Below, piece by piece: positions 9,943-19,726 of a stretch of 64,000 nucleotides of DNA (within the stretch, counting starts at the first letter, position 1; every line of letters starts with the position of its first letter). The notes beneath the pieces are model-generated. The model saw nothing but the letters and a program-made list of their open reading frames with translations. It was not told where the DNA came from and searched no databases. The stretch is from contig NZ_KB893942.1 in the NCBI RefSeq assembly GCF_000374285.1, positions 41,490 to 105,489 on the forward strand, written 5' to 3'. A program made the position numbers and the translations under genes. This DNA comes from Actinobacillus capsulatus DSM 19761 (GTDB lineage Bacteria; Pseudomonadota; Gammaproteobacteria; Enterobacterales; Pasteurellaceae).

Positions 9943-10740
9943 ATGATGTTATTTGCTATTTTAGCGATCCTTGCTTATTTAGGCGCTTTATTATGGGTGG
10001 CTCCAACTGTTGCCAATTTAGAGAACCAAGCTAATAGCCAAAAACCGAATATTAAAGCGGTCTTTGGTATCGGTTTACTTGCTGTGTTATTTCATGCGAT
10101 TAGCTTGTCTCAAGAATTTATTTCAACTGAGAACGGACAAAACTTTTCGCTTTCTAATGTTAATTCATTGATGAGTTTCTTGCTCAGTGCATTTGCGACA
10201 CTGGCGTTACCTCGTTGGAGAACGATTTGGTTTCCGTTAATGGTGGTTTATACCTTTGGTATTTGTAGTGTGGCGGTATCAAGTTTTGCCACGGGCAACT
10301 TCATTAAAAACTTAGCGGATAATCCAGGCTTGGTATTCCACTTAGGCATAGCCTTATTTTCTTATGCATTGTTTTTTTTGGCTTTACTTTATGCCTTACA
10401 ATTAAAGTGGTTAGATAACAAACTGAAAAGTAAAAAACCGGTATTTTGCAGTATGTTGCCGCCATTAATGACCGTTGAGCGTCATTTCTTTACTTTGACG
10501 TTAGCAGCACAGGCGATGCTGACGGTGACGTTGATTTCCGGCATAATTTATCTGCACAACTTTTTTGCTCCGGAACAAATTCATAAAGCGATTTTTTCGT
10601 TTATCGCTTGGATTGTTTATGCGATTTTATTACTCGGACAATGGAAATTCCGTTGGCGTGGAAATCGGGTGCTAATTTATTCAATTTTAGGTACAATATT
10701 ATTGACTATCGGTTATTTTGGTAGTCATGTGATTTCTTAA
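9943..10740 (+). CDS. ypjD: YpjD/CcsA-like inner membrane protein
   Basis: 265-aa protein with about eight hydrophobic segments, related to the CcsA/HemX cytochrome c assembly family. The E. coli orthologue YpjD (also called CorE) is next to yfjD (CorB), and the same pair occurs here. The pairing suggests a joint role in divalent cation (Mg2+/Co2+) homeostasis rather than heme delivery; this is inference. Two adjacent ATG codons (9943, 9946) are possible starts. Confidence 0.85.
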   Translation: MMLFAILAILAYLGALLWVAPTVANLENQANSQKPNIKAVFGIGLLAVLFHAISLSQEFISTENGQNFSLSNVNSLMSFLLSAFATLALPRWRTIWFPLMVVYTFGICSVAVSSFATGNFIKNLADNPGLVFHLGIALFSYALFFLALLYALQLKWLDNKLKSKKPVFCSMLPPLMTVERHFFTLTLAAQAMLTVTLISGIIYLHNFFAPEQIHKAIFSFIAWIVYAILLLGQWKFRWRGNRVLIYSILGTILLTIGYFGSHVIS

Positions 10741-10747
10741 TCACGGG

Positions 10748-10807
10748 CGGAAGCGGTCGGATTTTCGGCATTTTTTGCAAATTATTTTTCAAATTTGACC
10801 GCTTAAT
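10748..10807 (+). terminator. Inverted uptake-signal pair between ypjD and corB
   Basis: AAGCGGTC near 10752 faces GACCGCTT near 10798 with partial pairing (CGGATTT against AAATTTG) between. No long T tract follows, so it may act as a weak attenuator inside the ypjD-corB transcript. Confidence 0.4.
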
Positions 10808-10832
10808 TATTCATTTATATAGGACTTTTATT

Positions 10833-12107
10833 TTGGACAGTATTCCCCTGAGTACTCTTTTTATTTCACTCGCAATTCTTTTATTCCTTTCTGCATTTTT
10901 CTCAAGTTCTGAAACAGGGCTCATGTCGCTCAACCGCTATAAAATGCGCCACCTTGCCGAAAGCGGTCACAAAGGGGCGAAACTTGCAGAAAAACTTCTC
11001 AACAAGACGGATGTGTTACTTAGTCTTATCCTTATTTGTAATAACTTAGTCAATATTGCCGCTTCTGCGATTGCGACGATGATTGGTATGCGTTTAGCTG
11101 GAGATGCCGGTGTGGCGATTGCAACCGGTGCATTAACCTTTGTAATGCTGGTTTTCTCAGAAATTCTGCCTAAAACCATTGCTGCAATTTATCCGGAAAA
11201 AATTGGCTTTTTTGCCAGTTATGTCTTAACACCGTTAAAAAAAATATTAATGCCGCTTGTGTTTTTGATGAATCTAATCATCAATGCACTGATGAAATTA
11301 TTACGTGTTAAAAAAGATGAAAATACTGGATTAAGCGCGGAAGAATTACGCAGTGTAGTTTTAGAAGCCGGAAAATTTATTCCGACCGAGCACCAAGAGA
11401 TGTTAATTTCCATTTTAGATATGGAAAAAGTGACGGTCGAAGACATTATGGTGCCTCGCAACGATATTGGCGGTATTGATATTGATGACGATTGGAAATC
11501 AATTATGCGTCAATTAAACCATGCTGCACACGCCAGAGTGGTGCTATATAAAGGCAATATGGATAAAAATGTGCTGGGTATGTTGCGTGTAAGGGAAGCT
11601 TTCCGCTTACTGTTAGAAAAAGACGAACCAAGTAAAGAAACACTGATTCGAGCAGTGGATGAGGTTTACTTTATTCCGGAAGGTACGCCTTTAACGACTC
11701 AGCTAATGAATTTTAAAACCAATAAAGAACGTATTGGTTTAGTGGTAGATGAATATGGTGATATTAAAGGTTTAGTCACTTTAGAAGATATTTTGGAAGA
11801 GATTGTCGGTGAATTTACCACCTCGACTGCTCCAAGTTTGGCAGAAGAAGTGAAGCAACAATCGGATGGTTCGGTCATTATTGAAGGCTCGGCAAATTTA
11901 CGCGATCTGAATAAGCTGTTCGGCTGGAATTTACCGGTTGATGAAGTGAGAACTTTCAATGGCTTAATTTTGGAACATCTTGAAAAGATTCCAGATGAAG
12001 ACACTCAATTTGAACTGAACAATTTAAAAGTGACGGTGTTGGAAGTGGCGGACAATATGGTGAAACAAGCAAAAGTTGAGCCAATTTCCCCATCGGAAGA
12101 AGGCTAA
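10833..12107 (+). CDS. corB: CorB/YfjD-type transporter-associated CBS protein (CNNM family)
   Basis: 424 aa. The N-terminal DUF21/CNNM membrane domain (residues 1-190, 3-4 hydrophobic segments, SSSETGLMSLNRY) is followed by a CBS pair (about 205-330; VEDIMVPRNDIGGIDIDDDW, VDEYGDIKGLVTLEDILEEIVG) and a CorC_HlyC domain at the C-terminus. The match to E. coli YfjD is extensive. The family is implicated in Mg2+/Co2+ efflux. The start is TTG at 10833, preceded by AGGA at good spacing; this matches the family N-terminus and no ATG is available nearby. Confidence 0.92.
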   Translation: MDSIPLSTLFISLAILLFLSAFFSSSETGLMSLNRYKMRHLAESGHKGAKLAEKLLNKTDVLLSLILICNNLVNIAASAIATMIGMRLAGDAGVAIATGALTFVMLVFSEILPKTIAAIYPEKIGFFASYVLTPLKKILMPLVFLMNLIINALMKLLRVKKDENTGLSAEELRSVVLEAGKFIPTEHQEMLISILDMEKVTVEDIMVPRNDIGGIDIDDDWKSIMRQLNHAAHARVVLYKGNMDKNVLGMLRVREAFRLLLEKDEPSKETLIRAVDEVYFIPEGTPLTTQLMNFKTNKERIGLVVDEYGDIKGLVTLEDILEEIVGEFTTSTAPSLAEEVKQQSDGSVIIEGSANLRDLNKLFGWNLPVDEVRTFNGLILEHLEKIPDEDTQFELNNLKVTVLEVADNMVKQAKVEPISPSEEG

Positions 12108-12489
12108 GCCGGTAAGCGGTCGATTTGGTAAAATTTTTTGCGAAATCGACTGCTTGTTTTTTGTGGATTTGACTCGTACTATTGTTCTATTTTAGTTTAT
12201 TTTTTAAGCTAATGAAATTCAAACAGTTGTGCTACAAATTTAACAATGAATTTATATAAACATCTGAATCTATATTGATATTAGATTAATATGCTAAATA
12301 GATAATAACTTTTTAGTTTAAATCACTGATAAATTCTAAAAAATCACGTCTAAAATTTATTTTATTCTCTTTACTTCTTAACAATTCTTCGGCATATTTC
12401 TCGCCCTTGCGAGCTCTATTCGCAACCAATTTTCTTTTATTCAAATAAAAACTTAGTGTGTTTAATATTTAACATTTGAGGTATCTCTC
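12108..12489. other. 382-bp intergenic region before the symporter gene
   Basis: Begins with an uptake-signal terminator for corB (12114-12162): AAGCGGTCGATTT pairs with AAATCGACTGCTT with one mismatch, then GTTTTTT. The rest is AT-rich, with no open frame of note and no riboswitch fold that I recognise. A long untranslated leader or distal operator for the downstream symporter is possible. AGGT at 12480 is the likely ribosome binding site for the GTG start at 12490. Confidence 0.6.
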
Positions 12490-14007
12490 GTGTCTTCTAG
12501 CAACGCAATTGCAGCAAAACGCGCTACATTTTCTGGCCGTAATGCTTTTATTCTCGCTGCCATCGGTTCTGCCGTTGGTTTAGGAAACATTTGGCGTTTC
12601 CCTTATACCACTTATGAAAATGGTGGTGGTGCATTTATTATTCCTTATATCGTAGCGCTTTTAACCGCAGGTATTCCGTTATTGTTTTTAGATTTTGCAA
12701 TTGGTCACCGTCACCGTGGTGCGGCGCCATTGTCATTCCGCCGTTTAAACCGTCATTTTGAAGTATTTGGTTGGTGGCAAGTATTAGTAAATGTGATTAT
12801 CGGCATCTATTATGCGGTCGTACTTGGTTGGGCGGCAGTTTATACCTATTTCTCTCTGACTAAAGCGTGGGGAGATAAACCGGTTGATTTCTTTGTCGGC
12901 GAATTCTTAAAAATGGGCGATGTTGCTAATGGCATTAGCTTTGAATTTGTCGGTATGGTTGTTGGTCCACTTATTGCCGTGTGGATTATTGCTTTAATCG
13001 TATTAGCATTAGGAGTCGAGAAAGGAATTGCGAAATCATCAAGCATTTTGATGCCAGTATTAGTCACAATGTTTATTGTTTTAGTGATTTCGTCATTGTT
13101 TTTACCGGGTGCAGCGAAAGGCTTAAATGCGTTATTTACACCGGATTGGACTAAATTAGCTGACTCGAGCGTATGGATTGCAGCGTATGGTCAAATCTTT
13201 TTCTCGCTTTCAATTTGCTTCGGTATCATGATTACCTATTCTTCATATTTGAAGAAAGATGCGGATCTTACCGGCACGGGTATGGTGGTCGGCTTTGCGA
13301 ACTCGAGCTTTGAGGTATTAGCCGGTATCGGGGTATTTGCGGCATTAGGCTTTATGGCAACCACAGCTGGTCAGGAAGTGAGTGAAGTGGCAAAAGGCGG
13401 TATCGGTCTAGCGTTCTTTGCTTTCCCTACGATTATTAATGAAGCACCGATGGGAACATTACTTGGTGTGTTGTTCTTCGGTTCATTAACCTTTGCGGCG
13501 CTAACTTCTTTCATTTCAGTAATTGAAGTAATTATTGCCGCTGTTCAAGACAAATTAAAATTTGGTCGTGTAGCTTCAACATTTATTGTCGGTTTACCGA
13601 TGATGGCGGTGTCAGTTGTGTTATTCGGTACGACAACCGGCTTACCAATGTTGGATGTAATGGATAAATTTGTAAACAACTTTGGTATCGTTGCAGTAGC
13701 ATTCGCTTCATTAGTGGCGATCGTGGTAAAAGGTAAACTGAGTACGCTTGGTCATCATATTAATAAAACGTCTTCCATTAAAGTGGGTACATTCTGGCGC
13801 TTATCTGTTGTAGTTACCACGGGAGTATTAGCCTTTATGTTATTTAGTGAAGCGATCAAAGTGTTTAATGAAGGATACGAAGGTTATCCAAGCTGGTTTG
13901 TGAATAGCTTCGGTTGGGGCATGGCAGTGGCTTTGGTCGTCATAGCATTTATTCTATCTCGCTTAAAATGGCATAATGAAACAGAATTTAATCCAGAAAA
14001 CGAATAG
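12490..14007 (+). CDS. Sodium-dependent neurotransmitter:symporter (NSS/SNF) family transporter
   Basis: 505-aa inner-membrane symporter with about 12 hydrophobic segments. The NSS signature is clear at residues 15-50: [20 protein letters not shown] with the unwound helix 1 that binds Na+ and substrate, followed by [10 protein letters not shown]. Family members import amino acids with Na+. A 30-aa MetS-like protein is encoded 11 bp downstream, an arrangement known for MetP-type methionine/alanine transporters, so methionine or alanine is a plausible substrate but not proven. Start GTG at 12490. Confidence 0.9.
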   Translation: MSSSNAIAAKRATFSGRNAFILAAIGSAVGLGNIWRFPYTTYENGGGAFIIPYIVALLTAGIPLLFLDFAIGHRHRGAAPLSFRRLNRHFEVFGWWQVLVNVIIGIYYAVVLGWAAVYTYFSLTKAWGDKPVDFFVGEFLKMGDVANGISFEFVGMVVGPLIAVWIIALIVLALGVEKGIAKSSSILMPVLVTMFIVLVISSLFLPGAAKGLNALFTPDWTKLADSSVWIAAYGQIFFSLSICFGIMITYSSYLKKDADLTGTGMVVGFANSSFEVLAGIGVFAALGFMATTAGQEVSEVAKGGIGLAFFAFPTIINEAPMGTLLGVLFFGSLTFAALTSFISVIEVIIAAVQDKLKFGRVASTFIVGLPMMAVSVVLFGTTTGLPMLDVMDKFVNNFGIVAVAFASLVAIVVKGKLSTLGHHINKTSSIKVGTFWRLSVVVTTGVLAFMLFSEAIKVFNEGYEGYPSWFVNSFGWGMAVALVVIAFILSRLKWHNETEFNPENE

Positions 14008-14018
14008 GAGAAAACAAA

Positions 14019-14111
14019 ATGAGTACTCCAGCAATTATTATGATGAGTATTGCGCTTGTGATTATTTGGGGCGGTTTAGCTTTTGCAGTTAAGCGCTTAC
14101 CAAAAGAGTAA
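14019..14111 (+). CDS. MetS-like NSS transporter small subunit (30 aa)
   Basis: Tiny membrane protein: one hydrophobic helix (residues 5-23, IIMMSIALVIIWGGLAFAV) and a short basic/charged tail KRLPKE. It has a strong ribosome binding site (TAGGAG) and lies 11 bp after the symporter stop codon. This matches the MetS small subunit known in Corynebacterium to be required for MetP methionine/alanine uptake. The family assignment is by position and composition. Confidence 0.85.
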   Translation: MSTPAIIMMSIALVIIWGGLAFAVKRLPKE

Positions 14112-14136
14112 AAAATTTACAAAAATAAATAAAAAA

Positions 14137-14168
14137 GACCGCTTGTTACCTTAGTAAGCGGCTTTTTT
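14137..14168 (+). terminator. Terminator of the symporter operon
   Basis: CCGCTTGTTAC ... GTAAGCGG hairpin followed by a T7 tract. The left arm contains an uptake signal (ACCGCTTGT), an example of uptake sequence reused in a terminator. Confidence 0.8.
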
Positions 14169-14271
14169 TACAGTAAAATTTCAAAAAATGTTCAATTTGT
14201 GAAAATTAATTTCATTAATAAATAAATTGTCCTAAATGGTATTGATTAATAATTGGTCAGGTGAATAAGAT

Positions 14272-14293
14272 AAATGAGAGCTAGATCACAAAT
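14272..14293. promoter_or_regulatory. Predicted CRP site upstream of manXYZ
   Basis: TGAGAGCTAGATCACA matches TGTGA-N6-TCACA in 9 of 10 core positions, about 110 bp before manX. Catabolite control of a mannose PTS operon by CRP is known in E. coli; use here is inference. Confidence 0.6.
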
Positions 14294-14397
14294 CTGATAA
14301 ATGCCATTTGTGTTATGTAAAGAACCATCTACAATTTACTCCGATTTTCACTCTATTTGAAAAGAAATTTCATAAGAATCCCATTAAGGAGTAAATA

Positions 14398-15375
14398 ATG
14401 AGCATTGCTATTATCATAGCGACCCACGGTGTTGCGGCGGAGCAGCTTCTCAAAACGACCGAGATGTTGATCGGCGAGCAGCCAGACGTTGCCTATATCG
14501 ACTTCGTACCTGGCGAAAATGCAGAAACCATTATGGGTAAATATCAAGCATTAGTGGAAGGTGAATTATCACATTGTGATCAAGTGCTTTTCCTTGTTGA
14601 TATGTGGGGCGGCAGTCCGTTTAATGCGGCAAACCGTTTTCAAGAAGGCAAAAACAATATGGACGTAGTTACCGGCGTAAATATTCCAATGTTGGTTAAT
14701 GCGTGTATGGCTCGCGATGATGTTGAATCGCTAGAAGAATTAGTTGAAGTGGCGTTAGAAGCCGGCGCAACAGGCGTGCGTTCATTAAATCACCAACCGG
14801 CTGCAGCAGAACCGGTAGCTCCTGCGGCACAAGAACCGGCAGCGCCTACACCACAACCACAAATTGCGGATGACGGTCGCCGTATGACAATTGCTTTAGC
14901 ACGTATTGATGACCGTTTAATTCACGGCCAGGTTGCAACCGTATGGACAAAAGAAAGTAAAGTAAAACGTATCATCGTAGTAAATGATGATGTTGCAAAA
15001 GATAAGGTACGTTCTACGATGTTGAAAAGTGTAGCTCCACTAGGTGTAACGGCTCACGTGGTTGATGTTGCGAAAATGATCCGTGTATATAATAACCCTG
15101 AATATGCTGACGATCGTGTAATGCTATTATTTACTAATCCAAGTGATGTATTAAGCTTAATTGAAGGCGGTGTTCCGTTAACTTCAATCAACGTAGGCGG
15201 TATCTCTCATAAAGAGGGTAAACAAATGGTTAGCCACGCGGTAGCAGTGGATCAAAAAGATATTGATGCATTTAAAGCGATTGACGCAAAAGGCGTTGAA
15301 TTAGAAGTGCGTAAAGTATCAAGCGATAGCCGTCAAGCAATGATGGATCTATTGAAAAAGAATAACTTAATTTAA
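14398..15375 (+). CDS. manX: PTS mannose-family transporter subunit IIAB
   Basis: Cytoplasmic phosphocarrier that moves phosphate from HPr to the incoming sugar. 325 aa: the IIA domain (1-130) has H10 (IIATHGVAAE), and the IIB domain (162-325) has H176 (DDRLIHGQVATVW). These match the phosphorylated histidines of E. coli ManX. An Ala/Pro-rich linker (residues 134-156) joins the two. First gene of manX-manY-manZ-yobD-manA. AAGGAG precedes the ATG by 6 bp. Confidence 0.95.
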   Translation: MSIAIIIATHGVAAEQLLKTTEMLIGEQPDVAYIDFVPGENAETIMGKYQALVEGELSHCDQVLFLVDMWGGSPFNAANRFQEGKNNMDVVTGVNIPMLVNACMARDDVESLEELVEVALEAGATGVRSLNHQPAAAEPVAPAAQEPAAPTPQPQIADDGRRMTIALARIDDRLIHGQVATVWTKESKVKRIIVVNDDVAKDKVRSTMLKSVAPLGVTAHVVDVAKMIRVYNNPEYADDRVMLLFTNPSDVLSLIEGGVPLTSINVGGISHKEGKQMVSHAVAVDQKDIDAFKAIDAKGVELEVRKVSSDSRQAMMDLLKKNNLI

Positions 15376-15386
15376 GGGAAATTATT

Positions 15387-16211
15387 ATGGAACTCTCATT
15401 CTTACAAATTCTTTTAGTGTTCCTTGCCGCTTGTATTTCAGGTGCAGGTTCAATCCTGGATGAATGGCAAACCCAGCGTCCAATCGTGGCGTGTACGTTA
15501 GTCGGTTTAGCGTTATCAGTAGGTGCGCCGGACTCAGCAGAAGTGATTAAAAATGCAATCATTATCGGTGGTACGCTTGAATTAATGGCATTAGGTTGGA
15601 TGAACATCGGTGCGGCAGTTGCACCGGATGCAGCATTAGCTTCTGTTGTTTCAACTATCCTTGTTATTGTTGGCGGTCAAGAAATCGCAACAGGTATCGC
15701 AGTTGCAATTCCGCTTGCAGCAGCAGGTCAGGTATTAACTTATGTAGTACGTGCAATTACCGTTGGTTTCCAACATGCGGCAGATAAATCAATTGAAGAC
15801 GGTAGCTTAACTCGCTTAGACTGGTTACACCGTGGTGCGTTAATGCTTCAAGTAATGCGTATTGCAATTCCGGCACTTGTTGTTGCATTAACAGCAGGTA
15901 CTGATGTTGTACAAACAATGTTAAATGCAATTCCACCAGTTGTGACAACAGGTCTTAAAATTGCAGGTGGTTTTATTGCGGTAGTAGGTTACGCAATGGT
16001 TATAAATATGATGCGTGCAGGTCACTTAATGCCGTTCTTCTTTGCAGGTTTTGTAATTGCCGGCTTTACCGATTTCAACCTTGTTGCACTTGGTGCATTA
16101 GGTGCAATCATGGCATTGCTTTACATCCAATTACATCCTAAATACAACAAAAGCCAACAAGTTGTGGTAGCACAAGCAGCTGATAATGGCTTAGACAACC
16201 GCTTAGATTAA
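15387..16211 (+). CDS. manY: PTS mannose-family transporter subunit IIC
   Basis: 274-aa membrane subunit forming the sugar channel with IID. Multiple hydrophobic segments and the family motif QTQRPIVACTLVGLALS-like region (DEWQTQRPIVACTLVG, residues 26-41) followed by GGTLELMALGW are seen. It lies 11 bp after manX. Confidence 0.94.
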   Translation: MELSFLQILLVFLAACISGAGSILDEWQTQRPIVACTLVGLALSVGAPDSAEVIKNAIIIGGTLELMALGWMNIGAAVAPDAALASVVSTILVIVGGQEIATGIAVAIPLAAAGQVLTYVVRAITVGFQHAADKSIEDGSLTRLDWLHRGALMLQVMRIAIPALVVALTAGTDVVQTMLNAIPPVVTTGLKIAGGFIAVVGYAMVINMMRAGHLMPFFFAGFVIAGFTDFNLVALGALGAIMALLYIQLHPKYNKSQQVVVAQAADNGLDNRLD

Positions 16212-16224
16212 GAAGGAATTTACT

Positions 16225-17061
16225 ATGACTACTGAAATCAAAAAAGTAACAAAAAGTGATTTGAATGCGGTTGTTCGTCGTTCAAACTTATTCCAAGGTT
16301 CATGGAACTTTGAACGTATGCAAGGCTTAGGTTTTGCTTACTCAATGGTACCGGTTATCAAACGTTTATATCCGGATCAAAACTCACAAGAACGTAAAGA
16401 TGCGATTAAACGTCACTTAGAATTCTTCAATACTCAACCATTCGTTGCTGCACCGGTATTAGGTGTGACGATTGCGATGGAAGAAGAGCGTGCAAACGGT
16501 AAAGAGATCGACAATGCGGCAATCAACGGTATTAAAGTTGGTTTAATGGGACCGCTTGCCGGTGTGGGTGACCCAATCTTCTGGGGTACTGTACGTCCGG
16601 TATTTGCAGCGCTTGGTGCGGGTATCGCATTAAACGGTTCAATCCTTGGTCCGATTTTATTCTTCGTATTATTTAACCTTGTTCGTTTAGCGACCCGTTA
16701 CTACGGTGTAACTTACGGTTATAAAAAAGGTTTAGACGTAGTACAAGATATGAGTGGCGGCTTGTTACAAAAATTAACTGAAGGCGCATCAATCCTTGGT
16801 TTATTTATCATGGGGGCATTAGTTCAGAAATGGACAAGCATCAATGTACCACTTGTAGTTTCTACGATTCAAATGCAAGACGGTACGGAACAAACCACTA
16901 CCGTACAACAAATTCTTGATAGTTTAATGCCGGGTTTATTACCATTATTATTAACATTTGCTTGTATGTGGTTACTACGTAACCGTGTAAATGCACTTTG
17001 GATTATCGTAGGCTTCTTTGTTATCGGTATCTTAGGTGCAGCAACAGGTGCATTAGCTTAA
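16225..17061 (+). CDS. manZ: PTS mannose-family transporter subunit IID
   Basis: 278-aa partner of IIC. Family signatures include RSNLFQGSWNFERMQGLGFAY near residues 19-39, PFVAAPVLGVTIAMEEE, and GLMGPLAGVGDPIFWGTVRP near 108-127. The last segment is hydrophobic. It lies 13 bp after manY and a strong terminator follows. Confidence 0.95.
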   Translation: MTTEIKKVTKSDLNAVVRRSNLFQGSWNFERMQGLGFAYSMVPVIKRLYPDQNSQERKDAIKRHLEFFNTQPFVAAPVLGVTIAMEEERANGKEIDNAAINGIKVGLMGPLAGVGDPIFWGTVRPVFAALGAGIALNGSILGPILFFVLFNLVRLATRYYGVTYGYKKGLDVVQDMSGGLLQKLTEGASILGLFIMGALVQKWTSINVPLVVSTIQMQDGTEQTTTVQQILDSLMPGLLPLLLTFACMWLLRNRVNALWIIVGFFVIGILGAATGALA

Positions 17062-17071
17062 TATTGCTTTT

Positions 17072-17132
17072 CCACGGAAACCGATTTACTCTAATCATAT
17101 AGATATAATTTGTGTTTCCGTGGTTTTATTTT
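17072..17132 (+). terminator. Terminator/attenuator after manZ
   Basis: Perfect 10-bp stem CCACGGAAAC / GTTTCCGTGG with a 32-base loop, then TTTTATTTT. A second structure follows at 17133-17193 (ACAAGCGGT facing ACCGCTTGT then T8). Together they should strongly limit readthrough from manXYZ into yobD-manA. Confidence 0.75.
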
Positions 17133-17228
17133 ACAAGCGGTAAAATTTGCGGATTTTTTACAAAAATTCAATAAATTTTGACCGCTTGTTTTTTTTGCGA
17201 ACACCGTATTACTTAGTGGTAAATTTCA

Positions 17229-17687
17229 ATGACAAACATTATTCTTTTTATTGGTATCGCAGCAGTGCTTGCTTTTGCAATTTACGATCAAGTGATTATG
17301 CCTAAACTGAAAGGTGAAACGAAATTGACCGTACAATTACAACGCCAAGTAAAAGGAGATGCGTGGATCTTAATTGGTTTGATTACGCTTACGATGGTTT
17401 ATGGAGTACAAAATGGAATCGAATCGTTAACCATTTATTTATTGGCGTTTTCAATTATACTTTGTGTTTATGTCACTTTTTTACGTTCGCCACGTTTGTT
17501 ATTAAAAGAACAAGGGTTCTTTTTTGCCAATGTCTTTTTTGAGTATGCTAATATTCATCAAATTAACTTAGCTCAATCACAAATTATTGTGATTGATTTA
17601 AAGAGCGGACGACGTTTACTAGTACGTATTCAAACGCCTGAAGATATAGAGAAAGTTGTAAACTTCTTTGGAGGATACAAAAAATGA
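17229..17687 (+). CDS. yobD: YobD-type inner membrane protein (DUF986)
   Basis: 152-aa protein with three hydrophobic segments (about 2-20, 45-63, 68-87) and a polar C-terminal half. E. coli yobD (UPF0266) also directly follows manXYZ, and the family has about this length. Function unknown; persistent linkage to the mannose PTS suggests an accessory role in sugar uptake. Its stop overlaps the manA start by 4 bp (ATGA), so translation is coupled. Confidence 0.85.
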   Translation: MTNIILFIGIAAVLAFAIYDQVIMPKLKGETKLTVQLQRQVKGDAWILIGLITLTMVYGVQNGIESLTIYLLAFSIILCVYVTFLRSPRLLLKEQGFFFANVFFEYANIHQINLAQSQIIVIDLKSGRRLLVRIQTPEDIEKVVNFFGGYKK

Positions 17688-18889
17688 TTTTTAAATTAAA
17701 AGGCAAATTTCAACATTATGATTGGGGCGGTTCAACTTTTATCCCTCATTTTTTGAAGTTGGATGCGCCCGAACAAAAACCGTATGCGGAATATTGGTTA
17801 GGAACCCATCCCTCGGCGCCCTCGGATATTTTATTTGAACAAAAATGGCTCCCCTTGGATCAAGTTATTCAAGTCGCTCCTGAATTATTAGGTGAGAAAA
17901 GCCGAAGCCAATTTGGTGATAATCTTCCTTATTTATTGAAAATTTTAGATATAAAACAACCGCTTTCTATTCAAATTCATCCTACTAAAGCCGAAGCTGA
18001 ACATGGTTTTGCCTTAGAAAATCAGCAAGGTATTCCTCTTACCGCTCCTCAACGTGTTTATAAAGATCGCAACCATAAACCGGAAATGATGATCGCACTT
18101 TCTGACTTTTGGGGATTACATGGCTTCAAACCGATCGCTGATATTAAAGCGAGTTTAGAACAGCATGATTCACTTAAACCGATTGCCAAAGCTTTAGATG
18201 AAAAGGGGTTACCTTTGGTTTATGCCGATATTATGCAGGCGGACAAGCAACAAATTGCCGAGTGGTTGTTACCGATTATTGAAGAAAAATTTGAAGAATA
18301 CCAAGCCGGAAAACTGAAACCGGATAATCCGGATTATTGGATATGCTACATTTCTGATGCGATGAATTCACCATTACACAGTTTAGACGGTGGTATTATT
18401 TGTTTTTATTTCTTTAATATTGTTTATCTCAAAAAAGGTGAAGGCTTATATCAAGGTGCGGGCTTACCGCACGCTTATTTGCGCGGACAAAATATTGAAT
18501 TAATGGCAAATTCGGATAACGTTATTCGGGGTGGATTAACACCTAAACACATTGATATTCCCGCTTTACTGCATTCGATTGACTATCGTCCGGTTACACC
18601 TAAAATTATTCCAGCTTATCGGGAAACCGATGGCTTTATTCACCTTTACCCAACACCGGAAGCCAAAGATTTTGCCTTACAGCATCTTGAATTTAAACCT
18701 TTTGATGAAGAAAACTTTACCGCAGATTGCGCAAGTATTCTGTTAGTTATGAAAGGTAGCTTATACATTGATTTAGGCAAAGAGGCGATTCATCTACAGC
18801 AAGGCGAGTCAATTTTTATCGCAGCGGAAAGCCAAGTGGATATTATTGCGGAAACAGACGGCTATGCAGTGATTGCAACCTTGCCGTAA
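17684..18889 (+). CDS. manA: Mannose-6-phosphate isomerase, class I
   Basis: Interconverts mannose-6-phosphate, the PTS product, and fructose-6-phosphate. 401 aa. The zinc-binding cupin segment SIQIHPTKAEAEHGF (near residues 94-108), NHKPEMMIAL (near 129) and the later GAGLPHAYLRGQNIELMANSDNVIRGGLTPK block (near 260-290) are diagnostic. Overlap with yobD places it in the same transcript. A small hairpin (GGCTAAA ... TTTAGCC) lies 30 bp downstream. Confidence 0.95.
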   Translation: MIFKLKGKFQHYDWGGSTFIPHFLKLDAPEQKPYAEYWLGTHPSAPSDILFEQKWLPLDQVIQVAPELLGEKSRSQFGDNLPYLLKILDIKQPLSIQIHPTKAEAEHGFALENQQGIPLTAPQRVYKDRNHKPEMMIALSDFWGLHGFKPIADIKASLEQHDSLKPIAKALDEKGLPLVYADIMQADKQQIAEWLLPIIEEKFEEYQAGKLKPDNPDYWICYISDAMNSPLHSLDGGIICFYFFNIVYLKKGEGLYQGAGLPHAYLRGQNIELMANSDNVIRGGLTPKHIDIPALLHSIDYRPVTPKIIPAYRETDGFIHLYPTPEAKDFALQHLEFKPFDEENFTADCASILLVMKGSLYIDLGKEAIHLQQGESIFIAAESQVDIIAETDGYAVIATLP

Positions 18890-18954
18890 ATTTGACAATA
18901 TATATTTTAATTTATATGGCTAAAGGTTTTTAGCCCTAGCTATTGAGGTAAATT

Positions 18955-19470
18955 ATGAAATACTCAACATTACTTACAAGTATGGCAATGTCTATGCTTT
19001 TAGCAGTGAATACTTATGCGCAAGGTAATCAAATTCAACCGACAGTCGAGCATAAAACCGTGACCAAAAATGCACCGCTCTCAGCCAAAGAGGCAAATCA
19101 AAAGCGTTTTAATGATAGCGTTTCGTTACGTTTCTTTGGTTATGAGCTGGCACAAGATCCGCAAGGTCAACCAATGCTCAGTTTCAAATATAGTATTGAG
19201 AATAAAACAAAGCGTAATATTCGTATTGTGCAATGGGCGGTAAATTATATCCATGATGGTAAAATTATTCTGACACAGGATACGCCGGTCACGTTTAAAG
19301 ATAATTTAAAACGTAGAACAACAGCTGAATTAGTGTTCTCTGTGCCGGTGGCAGAATTACCGGCTGAAGCGCAAGCTGTGTTCCAAGATCCTCAAGCGAA
19401 ACTCAATGCACAATTTGATGCTCGCCAAATTGTCTTCTCAAACGGCGCAAAAATTATTGTAGCTAAATAA
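18955..19470 (+). CDS. Predicted secreted protein of unknown function
   Basis: 171 aa with a clear signal peptide (MKYSTLLTSMAMSMLLAVNTYAQG, probable cleavage after AYA at residue 22). The mature part is rich in beta-type sequence (SLRFFGYELAQDPQGQPMLSFKYSIENKTKRNIRIVQWAVNYI), like proteins with an immunoglobulin-like fold that carry inter-domain 'extracellular' strands. No enzyme motif is visible. It has a ribosome binding site (GAGG) and its own very strong terminator, so it is a separate unit between manA and afuA. Confidence 0.75.
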   Translation: MKYSTLLTSMAMSMLLAVNTYAQGNQIQPTVEHKTVTKNAPLSAKEANQKRFNDSVSLRFFGYELAQDPQGQPMLSFKYSIENKTKRNIRIVQWAVNYIHDGKIILTQDTPVTFKDNLKRRTTAELVFSVPVAELPAEAQAVFQDPQAKLNAQFDARQIVFSNGAKIIVAK

Positions 19471-19485
19471 TTTTTTTAGATAAAA

Positions 19486-19547
19486 AAGCGGTCGGATTTC
19501 ACTAAAATTTTGTAAAAAATCAGTGAAATCCGACCGCTTATTTTTTT
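19486..19547 (+). terminator. Perfect 18-bp-stem terminator made of an inverted uptake-signal pair
   Basis: AAGCGGTCGGATTTCACT (19486-19503) pairs perfectly with 19522-19539, loop 18 bases, then a T7 tract. It separates the secreted-protein gene from afuA. Confidence 0.9.
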
Positions 19548-19610
19548 ATTTTACTTCTATGTTTGATGGAAGAAGAGGATGTTTTTAAATTTCAATCAAA
19601 TCTTATGTTT

Positions 19611-19626
19611 TGTGAGCTGCTTCACG
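19611..19626. promoter_or_regulatory. Predicted CRP site upstream of afuA
   Basis: TGTGAGCTGCTTCACG has 9 of 10 core positions of TGTGA-N6-TCACA, about 100 bp before afuA. This fits carbon control of a sugar-phosphate importer. Confidence 0.5.
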
Positions 19627-19726
19627 GTATTTTTTGCTTATTTATTGTAAATTAATATTGAAAAGCGAATGTGATAAGCACAGTTCGTGATGTTTTGTTG
19701 GTTTACACTCAAATAAGGTTTTGATT

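Noticed and set aside
12108..12489. Riboswitch (lysine or other) before the symporter
   Set aside because: The long leader was examined but no conserved riboswitch core could be recognised.
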